Assembly (NCBI RefSeq): GCF_947496985.1
Contig: NZ_CANMEZ010000002.1
Span: 248,001-312,000 of the forward strand
Direction of reading: 5' to 3'
Length of the DNA: 64,000 bases
Source of the DNA: an uncultured Kordia sp.
Lineage (GTDB): Bacteria > Bacteroidota > Bacteroidia > Flavobacteriales > Flavobacteriaceae
The notes beneath the pieces are model-generated. The model ran no database searches, had not been told where the DNA came from, and worked only from the letters and a program-made list of their open reading frames with translations. The position numbers were made by a program, and so were the translations under genes. Of the stretch, positions 8,435 through 16,745 are shown piece after piece (positions within the stretch are counted from its first letter, which is position 1; each line of letters opens with the position of its first letter).

Positions 8435-9607
8435 TCATTCTACATTTAATGCTTGTTGTAAATCTTCAATGATATCATTTACATTTTCAAGTCCAACAGA
8501 AATACGAATTAAGCCATCTGTAATACTTGTTTCCAACCTATCTTCTAAAGAAAGTTTGCTATGCGTCGTAGATGCTGGATGCGTCACAATACTTCTTGTA
8601 TCTCCTAAATTTGCTGACAGCGAGCACATTTGTATACTGTTCAGAAATTTTCGTCCAGCTTCAATTCCTCCTTTTACTTCAAAAGCAACTACATTGCCTC
8701 CTAGTTTCATTTGTTTTTTAGCAATTTCATGCTGTGGATGTGATTTTAAAAACGGATATTTTACCCAAGAAACATTAATATTAGTCTCTAAAAATTCTGC
8801 TACTTTTAATGCATTTTCACAATGTCTGTCTACACGTACAACCAAGGTTTCTAAACTCTTGGAGAGCATCCATGCATTAAACGGCGATAATGCTGGACCT
8901 GTATTTCTAGAAAAGAGATAAATTTCACGGATTAAATCGGCTCTACCAACTGTTACGCCTCCTAACACACGTCCTTGTCCATCAATAAGTTTAGTTGCTG
9001 AATGAATGACTAAGTCAGCGCCAAATTTTATAGGTTGTTGCAAGTAAGGTGTTGCAAAACAATTGTCTATGATAAAGATTAAATTATGCTTTTTTGCTAT
9101 TTTACCTAATATCTCTAAATCTAAAATATCAACTGCCGGATTCGTTGGTGATTCAGCATATAATACTTTTGTATTTGGTTTGATTAATGATTCTATTTTG
9201 TCTACTTCATTCACTTTGAAATAGCTCGTCTCAATATTCCATTTGGGTAAAAACTTCGTAAACAAACTGTGTGTTGAACCAAATACTGAACGAGAAGATA
9301 CTATATGATCTCCACTATCAAGTAATGCTGCAAAGGTTGAAAATACGGCAGACATTCCTGTTGCAAACGCATGTCCGTCTTCTGCACCTTCAAGCTTGCA
9401 AACTTTAGAAACAAATTCTGATGTATTTGGGTTTGTAAATCGACTGTAAATGTTTCGTTTTTTTTCTTCCGCAAAAGAAGCACGCATGTCTTCTGCATCT
9501 TCAAATATGAAACTTGAAGTTAGATATAACGGATTAGAATGTTCTAAGAAATCAGAGCGTTCAAGTTGTGTTCTGATTGCCTGTGTTTCAATATATTGTG
9601 AATTCAT
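8435..9607 (-). CDS. metZ: O-succinylhomoserine sulfhydrylase-like trans-sulfuration PLP enzyme
   Basis: 390 residues, Cys/Met metabolism PLP family. The PLP lysine is in HSATKLIDGQGRVLGG near residue 205; the DGQGR following it is typical of MetZ (O-succinylhomoserine sulfhydrylase) rather than MetB. Other family marks are YSRFTNPNT near residue 57, the GMSAVFSTFAALL cofactor-phosphate region and the C-terminal THPASTTHSKLS. It would convert an activated homoserine and sulfide (or cysteine) to homocysteine (or cystathionine). It sits between thrA and cysH in the same orientation. A second, distinct family member (metY) heads the operon, so the two may use different donors; specificity cannot be fixed by eye. 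Confidence 0.82.
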   Translation of the reverse strand: MNSQYIETQAIRTQLERSDFLEHSNPLYLTSSFIFEDAEDMRASFAEEKKRNIYSRFTNPNTSEFVSKVCKLEGAEDGHAFATGMSAVFSTFAALLDSGDHIVSSRSVFGSTHSLFTKFLPKWNIETSYFKVNEVDKIESLIKPNTKVLYAESPTNPAVDILDLEILGKIAKKHNLIFIIDNCFATPYLQQPIKFGADLVIHSATKLIDGQGRVLGGVTVGRADLIREIYLFSRNTGPALSPFNAWMLSKSLETLVVRVDRHCENALKVAEFLETNINVSWVKYPFLKSHPQHEIAKKQMKLGGNVVAFEVKGGIEAGRKFLNSIQMCSLSANLGDTRSIVTHPASTTHSKLSLEDRLETSITDGLIRISVGLENVNDIIEDLQQALNVE

Positions 9608-9743
9608 TTTTTTTGACTTAATTCAGTTGTTGAATTGTTGATTTGTTTGCTGTTGACTCGTTTATAAATTAGACTTTAAAACATGCTGAATCAACCTATA
9701 GTATTAAAATTTATATTTAAAAAAGGGATTGAGTATCTCAAAA

Positions 9744-12146
9744 TCATAGTTTTTCAGTTAAACGTAAGATATCACCAAAAACACCTCTTGCAGTTACCGC
9801 TGCTCCTGCTCCTGCTCCTTGAATTACTAGTGGTTGCTCAGCATACGCCTCTGTATAAATTTCAAAAATAGAATCGGATCCCTTTATTTGTCCCAAAGCA
9901 CAATTTTCGGGTACTGAAATTAATTTTACTTCTAAGGTTCCTGTTTCTGTAGATAAATCCCCAACATAACGTAACACATGATTTTTTTGCTGATTTGCTT
10001 TGATGAGTTTGTAAGTTTGATCTAAATCCGTGATGTTCTTTATAAATTGTTCTAACCTGATTGATTGTAAATGTGCTGGTAATAAGTTTTGAATTGTGAT
10101 GTCTGATAATTCATGCTTCAAATCGAGTTCCCTTGCGAGAATTAATAGTTTCCGAGCAACATCATTTCCTGATAAATCTTCACGTGCATCAGGTTCTGTA
10201 TATCCTTTGGCAGCTGCTTGTTGCAATACCGTACTGAATGGAATTTCTTCTACTGAAAATGTATTAAACAGATAACTTAATGATCCTGAAAACACACCGC
10301 GTATCTTCTTGATTTTCTCGCCTGATTTATGTAATAATTTTATGGTATCAATTAATGGCAAACCAGCTCCTACATTGGTTTCGTACAAATAGTTTTTCTG
10401 ATGTTTTTTCAATTGTATACGCAATTCCTCATAGAACGAATACGCTACTGTATTTGCAACTTTATTTGCCGAAACCAAATCAAAGCCATTATTAACTAAA
10501 TTTATATAATTATGTACAAATTCTTTGCTTGCAGTTGTATCAACCGCAATGAGATTTTCTAAATGATTTGCTTTTGCATAATCTATTATTTGCTGTAAAG
10601 TATACGCTGTTTTTTCATATTCAAATCCACTTTTCCAATCATTTGCAATTCCATCTTTATCTAAGTACACATGTTTTGAATCTGCCACAGCAAACACATT
10701 TAACTTGATATTATTTTTGTCTAAAATATCTTGTTTACTTTTGATGATTTGATCCAATAATGTTCCACCAACTAACCCTTTTCCAAAAACTGCAATATTT
10801 ATCTTTTTCGAAATCCCAAAAACCTGACCGTGAATCACATTTGCAGCTTTGTGTAGTTGTGATTTTTTCACTACCAAACTCACATTTTTACCTGAAACTG
10901 TATTGTTAAACAGAATCGGAACAATTTGATTTTTAATTAATGCCGTATATGGTTTATGAAATTCGCTTAAATCCTGCCCAACAATTGAAATAACAGCTAC
11001 ATCATCCATCACAGATATTTTATTGACATCTTTTGTATAAAAATCATTTTCAAACTCTCTTTCTAAAGCAACTATAGCTTTCGAAGCTTCGTCGGCATTG
11101 ATAACAACTCCGATACCACGTTCAGATGAACCTTGTGAAATAATACTCACATTGATACCATTTTCGCCTAAAGTTTTGAAAATTCGAGCATCCACGCCAA
11201 TTTTTCCTAACAAACCTCTTCCTTCCAAATTAACCAATGCTACATTATCCAACACAGAAATTGATTTGATTCCTTTTGTAGTTGTTTTTTGTGTAATTAT
11301 TGTTCCATTATCGGCACTATTGAACGTATTCAAAATTCGTAACGGGATATTTTTTTCTATTAACGGAACAATGGTTTTTGCATGTAAAATATTAGCGCCA
11401 AAGTTTGCCAATTCGTTTGCTTCATTGAATGACAATGCTTCTATTTTTTTTGCATCTGAAACTAATTCAGGATTTGCAGTAAAAATACCGTCAACATGGG
11501 TGTAATTTTGTAATTCTTCAGCATCCAAAAAATTCGCCAATAAAGCTGCTGTATAATTACTTCCATTTCGCCCAAAAGTTGTCGTTTCATTATGTTGGTT
11601 AGAACCAATAAATCCTGTAACGATGTTAACGGTATTTCCATTGTGTGATTTAAAATGGTTGATGATATTTTTTCTTGAAATCACATCTAAAGGACGCGCA
11701 TTTCCAAAAGCATCATCAGTTTTTATAAGTATTCTAGTATCTGTAAAATGTGCATTTACACCTTCTTTTTTAAGTAAATTTGTCACCAACTTTGCTGAAA
11801 TAATTTCACCTTGCGAAACCACTTGATCTTTTATTTTTTCACTATAATCTCCTAATAAAGAAACGCCTTGAAATAGATTTTCTAAAATTGTAAATTCTTC
11901 CGCAAAATCTAAAGATCTGTCTATTTGACCTTGGTATGCTTTAAACGCTGATAATTGTTCGTGATACGATTCTTTTCGAGATGCTTTCCCCAACATTTCT
12001 AACAATTCATCTGTAGCATTTCCTCGTGCCGATAGTACTACCGCAATATTTTCTTGCTGTGTTGCTTTGTTTTTTATGATTTGAATTGCCGTTTGTATCC
12101 CTTTTCCGTTCGCAAGCGATTTTCCGCCAAATTTTAAAATTTTCAT
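9744..12146 (-). CDS. thrA: Bifunctional aspartate kinase / homoserine dehydrogenase I
   Basis: 800 residues, close to the family length of about 815. The N-terminal kinase opens with KFGGKSLANGKG, where Lys replaces the usual Thr of KFGGTSVA, and has TTFGRNGSNYTAALLA. Two ACT-type segments occupy the middle (VLDNVALVNLEGRGLLGK and SQGSSERGIGVVI). The homoserine dehydrogenase half starts near residue 460 (INIAVFGKGLVGGTLLDQI) and contains ETNVGAGLPLIDTIK and GYTEPDAREDLSGNDVARK. It supplies homoserine from aspartate for the neighbouring metX, metY and metZ products. It starts 18 bp after metX. Placing the aspartate-branch enzyme in a methionine operon suggests this isozyme serves methionine rather than threonine. 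Confidence 0.93.
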   Translation of the reverse strand: MKILKFGGKSLANGKGIQTAIQIIKNKATQQENIAVVLSARGNATDELLEMLGKASRKESYHEQLSAFKAYQGQIDRSLDFAEEFTILENLFQGVSLLGDYSEKIKDQVVSQGEIISAKLVTNLLKKEGVNAHFTDTRILIKTDDAFGNARPLDVISRKNIINHFKSHNGNTVNIVTGFIGSNQHNETTTFGRNGSNYTAALLANFLDAEELQNYTHVDGIFTANPELVSDAKKIEALSFNEANELANFGANILHAKTIVPLIEKNIPLRILNTFNSADNGTIITQKTTTKGIKSISVLDNVALVNLEGRGLLGKIGVDARIFKTLGENGINVSIISQGSSERGIGVVINADEASKAIVALEREFENDFYTKDVNKISVMDDVAVISIVGQDLSEFHKPYTALIKNQIVPILFNNTVSGKNVSLVVKKSQLHKAANVIHGQVFGISKKINIAVFGKGLVGGTLLDQIIKSKQDILDKNNIKLNVFAVADSKHVYLDKDGIANDWKSGFEYEKTAYTLQQIIDYAKANHLENLIAVDTTASKEFVHNYINLVNNGFDLVSANKVANTVAYSFYEELRIQLKKHQKNYLYETNVGAGLPLIDTIKLLHKSGEKIKKIRGVFSGSLSYLFNTFSVEEIPFSTVLQQAAAKGYTEPDAREDLSGNDVARKLLILARELDLKHELSDITIQNLLPAHLQSIRLEQFIKNITDLDQTYKLIKANQQKNHVLRYVGDLSTETGTLEVKLISVPENCALGQIKGSDSIFEIYTEAYAEQPLVIQGAGAGAAVTARGVFGDILRLTEKL

Positions 12147-12164
12147 ATCTTTTTTCTTTTCCTT

Positions 12165-13157
12165 TTACACTTTTGATGTTGATGGCACTCTAAATATATT
12201 TCTGAGTAATTGACTTAATTGTTCGTATTCTATTAAAAAAGCATCATGGCCGTGTATCGAATCAATTTCATCATAATAAATATTTGATTTGATATGCTTT
12301 AACCGTTCATATGTTTCTCTATTTTCAGCTGCAGTAAAAAACACATCTGTAGTAATACTGATCATGTGAATTGTAGATGTTATGTTTGAAATTACTTTTT
12401 CTAAAGGTTCGCGTGCTCTGGTAATATCAATTGTTTTTAATAGCTGATTCATTAATTTGTAAGCTGGTAACTGAAACCGAGCTTGCAATTTTTCACCATG
12501 ATGCAACAACCAACTTTCTGTATTAAAAATGTCTTTTTCTTTGTTTCGCGTTCGCTGAAATTTTGCCTTTAACGATAAAGGTGTTCGGTAACACAACATG
12601 GCATGAATACGTGCGTCTTCAATTGGATGGCTCGAATTTTCTAGAATTCGTTCCTGCAAGAAACAATTCGCAATCAACCAATCGGACGATTTCCAATCAG
12701 AAGCAATCGGAATTAAATGTTGTATTAAATTTGGTTCTAACACAGCAATTTCCCAAGCAATTCCACCTCCTAACGATCCGCCAATAGCGGCAAAAAGTGT
12801 ATTCACTTTTAAATACTCTAAACCTCTGATAAAAATCTTAGCAATATCTCTTGCTACAAAATCTTTATAATTGGTAATCAATGCCGTTTCTTTTGAAAAT
12901 CCATTTCCAGGAATGTCAAAACTTAATACACGAAAATGATTTGTATTGATACATTTTTCTGGTCCTACTAATGTTTTCCACCAACCGTTTTCGCCTGTTA
13001 CTTCTGAGTTTCCTGTCAGCGCATGATTTACCATTACAATAGGTGCGCCCGCGCTATCCGTTCCAAAAAATTGATAACTCAACTTTAAGCTCGGATAGTA
13101 CGCGCCACTTTCCGTAAAAAAATTTGTAATGGTAATATGTGCAATTCGTTTTCCCAT
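12165..13157 (-). CDS. metX: Homoserine O-acetyltransferase
   Basis: 330 residues, alpha/beta-hydrolase fold. The nucleophile-elbow motif AIGGSLGGGIAWE lies near residues 122-134 with its catalytic Ser, and the catalytic His is in SIHGHDAFLIEYEQ near residue 304. NHALTGNSEVTGENGWW near the N-terminus is diagnostic of the MetX family. It transfers acetyl from acetyl-CoA to homoserine; O-acetylhomoserine is the substrate for the adjacent metY product. Some MetX proteins use succinyl-CoA, and I cannot exclude that from sequence reading. It lies 10 bp after metY and 18 bp before thrA, clearly within one operon. Confidence 0.93.
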   Translation of the reverse strand: MGKRIAHITITNFFTESGAYYPSLKLSYQFFGTDSAGAPIVMVNHALTGNSEVTGENGWWKTLVGPEKCINTNHFRVLSFDIPGNGFSKETALITNYKDFVARDIAKIFIRGLEYLKVNTLFAAIGGSLGGGIAWEIAVLEPNLIQHLIPIASDWKSSDWLIANCFLQERILENSSHPIEDARIHAMLCYRTPLSLKAKFQRTRNKEKDIFNTESWLLHHGEKLQARFQLPAYKLMNQLLKTIDITRAREPLEKVISNITSTIHMISITTDVFFTAAENRETYERLKHIKSNIYYDEIDSIHGHDAFLIEYEQLSQLLRNIFRVPSTSKV

Positions 13158-13167
13158 GATATCCTTC

Positions 13168-14463
13168 TTATGATGCTGGAATTCCTGCTGTTATGTTTGC
13201 AAATACCGTTTGTAAATCTGCTTTTAAATCTGCTACGTCTTCCAATCCAACTGATAAACGAATTAAATCTTGTGTCACACCTGTTGAAGCTTGTTGTGCT
13301 TCTGTTAGTTGTTGATGCGTTGTACTTGCTGGATGAATAATAAGTGATTTGGTATCTCCAATATTTGCTAAGAGTGAGAAGACTTTTGTTTCATCTGCAA
13401 TTCGTTTTGCTGCTTCGTATCCTGCTTTAATTCCAAACGTAACAATTCCGCTTTGTCCTTTTGGCAAGTACTTTTCCGCTAAAGTATTATAATCACTTGT
13501 TTCCAATCCTGGATAATTTACCCAAGCAACAGCTTCTTGTGTTTGTAACCACTTAGCCAATTCTAAAGCGTTTTCACTATGTTGTTTGATACGAATTGGC
13601 AAGGTTTCTAATCCTTGAATAATTTGAAACGCATTGAACGGACTTAATGCCGAACCAAAATCACGCAATCCTTCAATACGAACTTTTGCAATAAATGCAG
13701 CTTCTTTTAAAGCTTCACTGTACACTAAACCATGATAACCAGCTGAAGGTTCTGTAAATTCTGGAAATTTTCCATTGGTCCAATCAAAAGTTCCAGCGTC
13801 AATAATAGCGCCTCCTAAAGCAGTTCCGTTTCCGTTAATGTATTTTGTGAGTGAGTGAATAACAATATTTGCGCCGTGTTTGATAGGATTCAATAAGTAA
13901 GGAGTAGCAATCGTATTGTCAACGATGAGTGGTAGTTTGTTTGCTTTGGCTTGCGCAGAAATTGCATCAATATCTAACACATCTAATTTTGGGTTTCCTA
14001 ATGATTCAATAAAAACAGCTCTAGTATTTTCTTGTACAGCGTCACTAAAACTATTTTCTTCATTTGGATCTACAAATGTTGTTGTGATTCCGAGCCTTGG
14101 CAAGGTAACATTGAGTAAATTGTACGTTCCTCCATATAAACTATTGGAAGCTACGATGTGATCTCCAGCTCTTAGCAATGTTAGGAATGTTGTAGCGATG
14201 GCAGCTGTTCCAGAAGCAGTAACTACTGCGGCTATTCCACCTTCAAGAGAAGCTAAACGCTGTTCTAATATATCGTTTGTTGGGTTATTGATTCTGGTGT
14301 AAATATTTCCAGGTTCTGCTAAGGAAAATAAATTTGATGCATGATCCGAATTATTAAATACGTATGCCGTAGATTGATAAATTGGGACAGCTCTTGTTCC
14401 TCCATTTTGTGTAGTATCATGCCCTGAATGTAATGCTTTTGTTGCGAATTTTTGTGTACTCAT
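13168..14463 (-). CDS. metY: O-acetylhomoserine sulfhydrylase (aminocarboxypropyltransferase)
   Basis: 431 residues, the typical MetY length and longer than MetB/MetZ. It begins with the characteristic FATKALHSGHDTTQNGGTRAVPIYQSTAYVF. The PLP lysine is in IHSLTKYINGNGTALGG near residue 206, and the family's long insertion with ALSPFNAFQIIQGLETL and IHPASTTHQQL follows. It condenses O-acetylhomoserine with sulfide to homocysteine, joining the sulfate-reduction branch (cysH, sulfite reductase) to the methionine branch. It is the first large gene of the operon and lies downstream of two serial Met/Cys leader peptides and two terminators, so its transcription is probably the main regulated step. 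Confidence 0.93.
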   Translation of the reverse strand: MSTQKFATKALHSGHDTTQNGGTRAVPIYQSTAYVFNNSDHASNLFSLAEPGNIYTRINNPTNDILEQRLASLEGGIAAVVTASGTAAIATTFLTLLRAGDHIVASNSLYGGTYNLLNVTLPRLGITTTFVDPNEENSFSDAVQENTRAVFIESLGNPKLDVLDIDAISAQAKANKLPLIVDNTIATPYLLNPIKHGANIVIHSLTKYINGNGTALGGAIIDAGTFDWTNGKFPEFTEPSAGYHGLVYSEALKEAAFIAKVRIEGLRDFGSALSPFNAFQIIQGLETLPIRIKQHSENALELAKWLQTQEAVAWVNYPGLETSDYNTLAEKYLPKGQSGIVTFGIKAGYEAAKRIADETKVFSLLANIGDTKSLIIHPASTTHQQLTEAQQASTGVTQDLIRLSVGLEDVADLKADLQTVFANITAGIPAS

Positions 14464-14528
14464 GTTTTCTTGTTTTTATTTTTTTATGTATTTGTTTTCT
14501 ATTTGCTCTTTTCTTGTTTTCAACCAAA

Positions 14529-14572
14529 TAAAAAGGTCCTTTTGGAAGTATATTACCAAAAGGACCTTTTTT
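14529..14572 (-). terminator. Second attenuator terminator before metY
   Basis: A 16-bp stem on the plus strand (14530-14545 and 14556-14571) around a 10-base loop; in transcript sense CCAAAAGGACC is followed by TTTTTATTT. It lies 66 bp upstream of the metY start and just after the 14590-14715 leader ORF. The stem core is nearly the same as that of the sulfite reductase attenuator (AGGAC/GTCCT with T-rich flanks), indicating a shared design. Confidence 0.85.
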
Positions 14573-14589
14573 CTAAAACGATAAATGGG

Positions 14590-14715
14590 TTAGTATTTAT
14601 CTGGAACTTTTCGATAATAGCGAAGTAGACTACAGCACATCATGCACATAGTCATCATACAACAACACATTGTCATTGTTGTTTTGATTTCCGCTATTTG
14701 AAAAATTGTGTTCAT
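14590..14715 (-). CDS. Second Met/Cys leader peptide of the metY operon
   Basis: 41-residue ORF. Residues 14-28 read MTMCCCMMTMCMMCC, that is six Cys and seven Met among fifteen codons, a composition far beyond chance. The start region AATAGCG and the region after the run CGCTATT are perfectly complementary (7 bp, extendable with a G-U pair), so the Met/Cys codons lie in the loop of a leader hairpin. Codons near the end contain CGAAAAGTTCC, which can pair imperfectly with the first arm of the terminator. The ORF has no own promoter that I see and follows the first attenuator terminator by about 40 bp. Inferred role: ribosome stalling on Met- or Cys-tRNA shortage relieves termination. Confidence 0.78.
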   Translation of the reverse strand: MNTIFQIAEIKTTMTMCCCMMTMCMMCCSLLRYYRKVPDKY

Positions 14716-14755
14716 TTGGTTTTTTGAAAAAAAATTAACTTAAAATATAATCATG

Positions 14756-14782
14756 AAAAAAGCCTCTGCAAATGCAGAGGCT
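14756..14782 (-). terminator. First attenuator terminator of the metY operon
   Basis: A perfect 10-bp hairpin AGCCTCTGCA / TGCAGAGGCT with a 2-base loop, followed in transcript sense by six T. Its first transcribed arm can alternatively pair with GCAGAGG encoded within the first leader ORF (plus 14831-14837), identical to the second terminator arm: a textbook antiterminator/terminator switch. Confidence 0.85.
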
Positions 14783-14810
14783 TTATATTATTGTGGAATG
14801 CTTTTTAAAG

Positions 14811-14891
14811 TTAGCGTAATACAATAGTGTCCTCTGCGGCATTTCTGCTACACATCATACAACACATCATATTTGAAACTTTTTTAAACAT
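14811..14891 (-). CDS. First Met/Cys leader peptide of the metY operon
   Basis: 26-residue ORF directly downstream of a good promoter (14911-14943), giving a 5' leader of only about 14 nt. It starts MFKKVSN and continues MMCCMMC at residues 8-14, seven consecutive Met/Cys codons. The next codons (GCC GCA GAG GAC) hold GCAGAGG, complementary to the first arm of the terminator at 14756-14782. The ORF ends 28 bp before that terminator. Position, codon content and alternative pairing all match a trp-type attenuator sensing Met and/or Cys charging. The ORF is too short for ordinary gene callers. Confidence 0.82.
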   Translation of the reverse strand: MFKKVSNMMCCMMCSRNAAEDTIVLR

Positions 14892-14910
14892 TTTTCGTCT
14901 TTGTTTGCTA

Positions 14911-14943
14911 CAAAGGTAAAGTCATAATTATTTAATATCCAAA
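14911..14943 (-). promoter_or_regulatory. Promoter of the metY leader/operon
   Basis: On the minus strand TTTG (plus 14940-14943), 21 bp, then TACCTTTG (plus 14911-14918) matches the Bacteroidota -33 TTTG / -7 TANNTTTG consensus. Transcription would start near 14905, just before the first leader ORF. Confidence 0.7.
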
Positions 14944-15006
14944 TGTTTTTCATTTTTTTTTACTTTTTAACAGTTTTATAACCAAATGTTAATTTATATT
15001 TTTTTG

Positions 15007-15039
15007 TTGTTTATATCTAATCAGATTTTCATACATTTG
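15007..15039 (+). promoter_or_regulatory. metK promoter
   Basis: TTG at 15007-15009, a 22-bp spacer, then TACATTTG at 15032-15039, matching the phylum's -7 consensus exactly. The predicted start near 15045 places the SAM-II-like aptamer at the very 5' end of the transcript. It is divergent from the metY operon promoter, about 90 bp away. Confidence 0.7.
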
Positions 15040-15047
15040 CACCTGAT

Positions 15048-15170
15048 TTTGAGGAAAAATTTGAACTGATTGCAACCTCATGTACTGAATTTGTTTCAGT
15101 ACCTAGTTTATAATTTATAGACTGGATTCTGAAAATAAATTTCAGAATAATAAAAAATGCTAAAGCAGTA
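15048..15170 (+). promoter_or_regulatory. SAM-II-like riboswitch with long hairpin insertion, upstream of metK
   Basis: P1 is TGAGG (15050-15054) with CCTCA (15076-15080). The enclosed loop ATTTGAACTGATTGCAA aligns base for base with the SAM-II loop AUUUAACCGUAUUGCAA as I remember it, ending in the invariant UUGCAA. The 3' element AAATGCTAAAGCAGT (ends 15169) supplies the conserved GCUAA, pairing with ATTGC of the loop. ACTG (15065-15068) with CAGT (15166-15169) replaces the AACC/GG pairing of the reference, a compensatory change supporting the pseudoknot. Between the halves lie two perfect hairpins: 15082-15102 (GTACTGAA stem) and 15126-15148 (ATTCTGAAA stem). SAM-II senses S-adenosylmethionine, the metK product, so feedback control is expected. 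Confidence 0.78.
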
Positions 15171-15188
15171 ATTTTATACTTCTTTAGC
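15159..15188 (+). promoter_or_regulatory. Alternative helix competing with the riboswitch pseudoknot
   Basis: GCTAAAG (15159-15165), the conserved 3' strand of the aptamer, is perfectly complementary to CTTTAGC (15182-15188). Ligand-free RNA could form this 7-bp hairpin, and SAM binding would break it. How this reaches the metK start at 15249 is not obvious: I see no T-tract terminator and no strong ribosome-binding site in between. Confidence 0.5.
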
Positions 15189-15248
15189 CGACCAAGCAAT
15201 CACTTTTTATTTTCCCAACTTTATAATTTTATAAAAAGAAGATTTATT

Positions 15249-16502
15249 ATGTCATATTTTTTTACCTCTGAATCAGTTTCAGAAGGACATCCAGACAAAG
15301 TAGCAGATCAAATTTCTGATGCTTTAATTGATAATTTTTTAGCATTCGATCCTGAGTCAAAAGTAGCTTGTGAAACCTTAGTTACTACTGGGCAAGTTAT
15401 TTTAGCAGGAGAAGTAAAATCAAACACATATTTAGACGTTCAAAAGATTGCTAGAGAAGTAGTTAACAGAATTGGCTACACAAAAAGCGAATACATGTTT
15501 GATGGAAATTCTTGTGGTGTTTTATCAGCTATTCATGAGCAATCTGACGATATTAACAGAGGTGTTGACAGAGCTACAAAAGAAGAACAAGGTGCTGGTG
15601 ACCAAGGAATGATGTTTGGATATGCTACAAAAGAGACTGAAAACTTGATGCCTTTAGCGTTAGATTTATCACATTTAATGTTGATTGAATTGGCTGCTTT
15701 GCGTAGAGAAAATGCAGATATCACATATTTACGTCCAGATGCAAAAAGTCAGGTAACAATTGAGTATGATGACAATAATGCACCTTCAAGAGTAGAAGCA
15801 ATTGTAATTTCTACACAGCATGACGATTTTGATGAAGATGAAGTAATGTTGGCAAAAATTCGTAAGGATATCGTTGAGATTTTAATTCCACGTGTAAAAG
15901 CAAAATTAAAACCAGAAATTCAAGCTTTATTTGGTGATGATATTAAGTATCACATCAACCCAACTGGAAAATTCGTAATCGGTGGACCACATGGAGATAC
16001 TGGATTGACAGGAAGAAAAATTATTGTAGATACCTATGGAGGAAAAGGTGCTCACGGTGGTGGAGCGTTTTCTGGAAAAGATCCAAGTAAAGTAGATAGA
16101 AGTGCTGCTTATGCAACACGTCACGTAGCAAAAAACTTAGTTGCTGCCGGAGTTGCTGACGAGATTTTAGTACAAGTTTCATATGCTATTGGAGTTGTTG
16201 AACCTATGGGGATTTTTGTTGACACATACGGAACTGCAAAAGTTGACTTAAATGATGGAGAAATTGCAGAAAAAGTAAAAGAAGTATTTGATATGCGCCC
16301 TGCGGCAATTGAAAGTCGTTTAAAATTACGCACACCAATGTATAGTGAAACAGCTGCTTACGGACACATGGGACGTAAAAACGAAGTTGTTTCTAAAACA
16401 TTCGTTACTCCAAATGGAGAAAGTAAAACCTTAGATGTAGAGTTATTCACTTGGGAAAAATTAGATTACGTAGACAACGTAAAATCAGCTTTCGGATTGT
16501 AA
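15249..16502 (+). CDS. metK: S-adenosylmethionine synthetase
   Basis: 417 residues, slightly longer than E. coli MetK (384). It opens [20 protein letters not shown], contains the ATP/methionine-site [12 protein letters not shown] and the P-loop-like [20 protein letters not shown], then [19 protein letters not shown]. It makes SAM from methionine and ATP and is the main consumer of the methionine produced by the divergent metY operon. A SAM-II-like element and a clean promoter lie upstream and a strong terminator downstream, so it is monocistronic and probably feedback-regulated by its product. Confidence 0.96.
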   Translation: MSYFFTSESVSEGHPDKVADQISDALIDNFLAFDPESKVACETLVTTGQVILAGEVKSNTYLDVQKIAREVVNRIGYTKSEYMFDGNSCGVLSAIHEQSDDINRGVDRATKEEQGAGDQGMMFGYATKETENLMPLALDLSHLMLIELAALRRENADITYLRPDAKSQVTIEYDDNNAPSRVEAIVISTQHDDFDEDEVMLAKIRKDIVEILIPRVKAKLKPEIQALFGDDIKYHINPTGKFVIGGPHGDTGLTGRKIIVDTYGGKGAHGGGAFSGKDPSKVDRSAAYATRHVAKNLVAAGVADEILVQVSYAIGVVEPMGIFVDTYGTAKVDLNDGEIAEKVKEVFDMRPAAIESRLKLRTPMYSETAAYGHMGRKNEVVSKTFVTPNGESKTLDVELFTWEKLDYVDNVKSAFGL

Positions 16503-16527
16503 GATTCAGAAGGTAGTTATATATTTT

Positions 16528-16567
16528 AAAAACCGCTTTTGTGTTGTTACAAAAGCGGTTTTTTTAT
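16528..16567 (+). terminator. metK terminator
   Basis: A 13-bp stem AAACCGCTTTTGT / ACAAAAGCGGTTT with a 6-base loop and a following T-tract, 26 bp after the metK stop. Confidence 0.9.
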
Positions 16568-16745
16568 AGCTCTAAATTTGAAACACATGATTGTAGTAAA
16601 TATTTTTTCGTTTATAATATTTTTCATTTCAAATAAAAAACTATCTTTAACATAGCTACATTCATTTAAATTATCGAATAATTTAAACATAAAATACGGT
16701 TGGTTTCGTTCTGAAATTCAACCAAACTATTCATTTACTTACATC

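Noticed and set aside
9608-9743. Attenuator between thrA and metZ
   Set aside because: No leader ORF with Met/Cys codons and no terminator hairpin are present.
9683-9871. Leu-rich 62-residue plus-strand frame
   Set aside because: It overlaps the end of thrA in antisense, and its Leu/Pro run comes from the Gly/Ala-rich codons of thrA.
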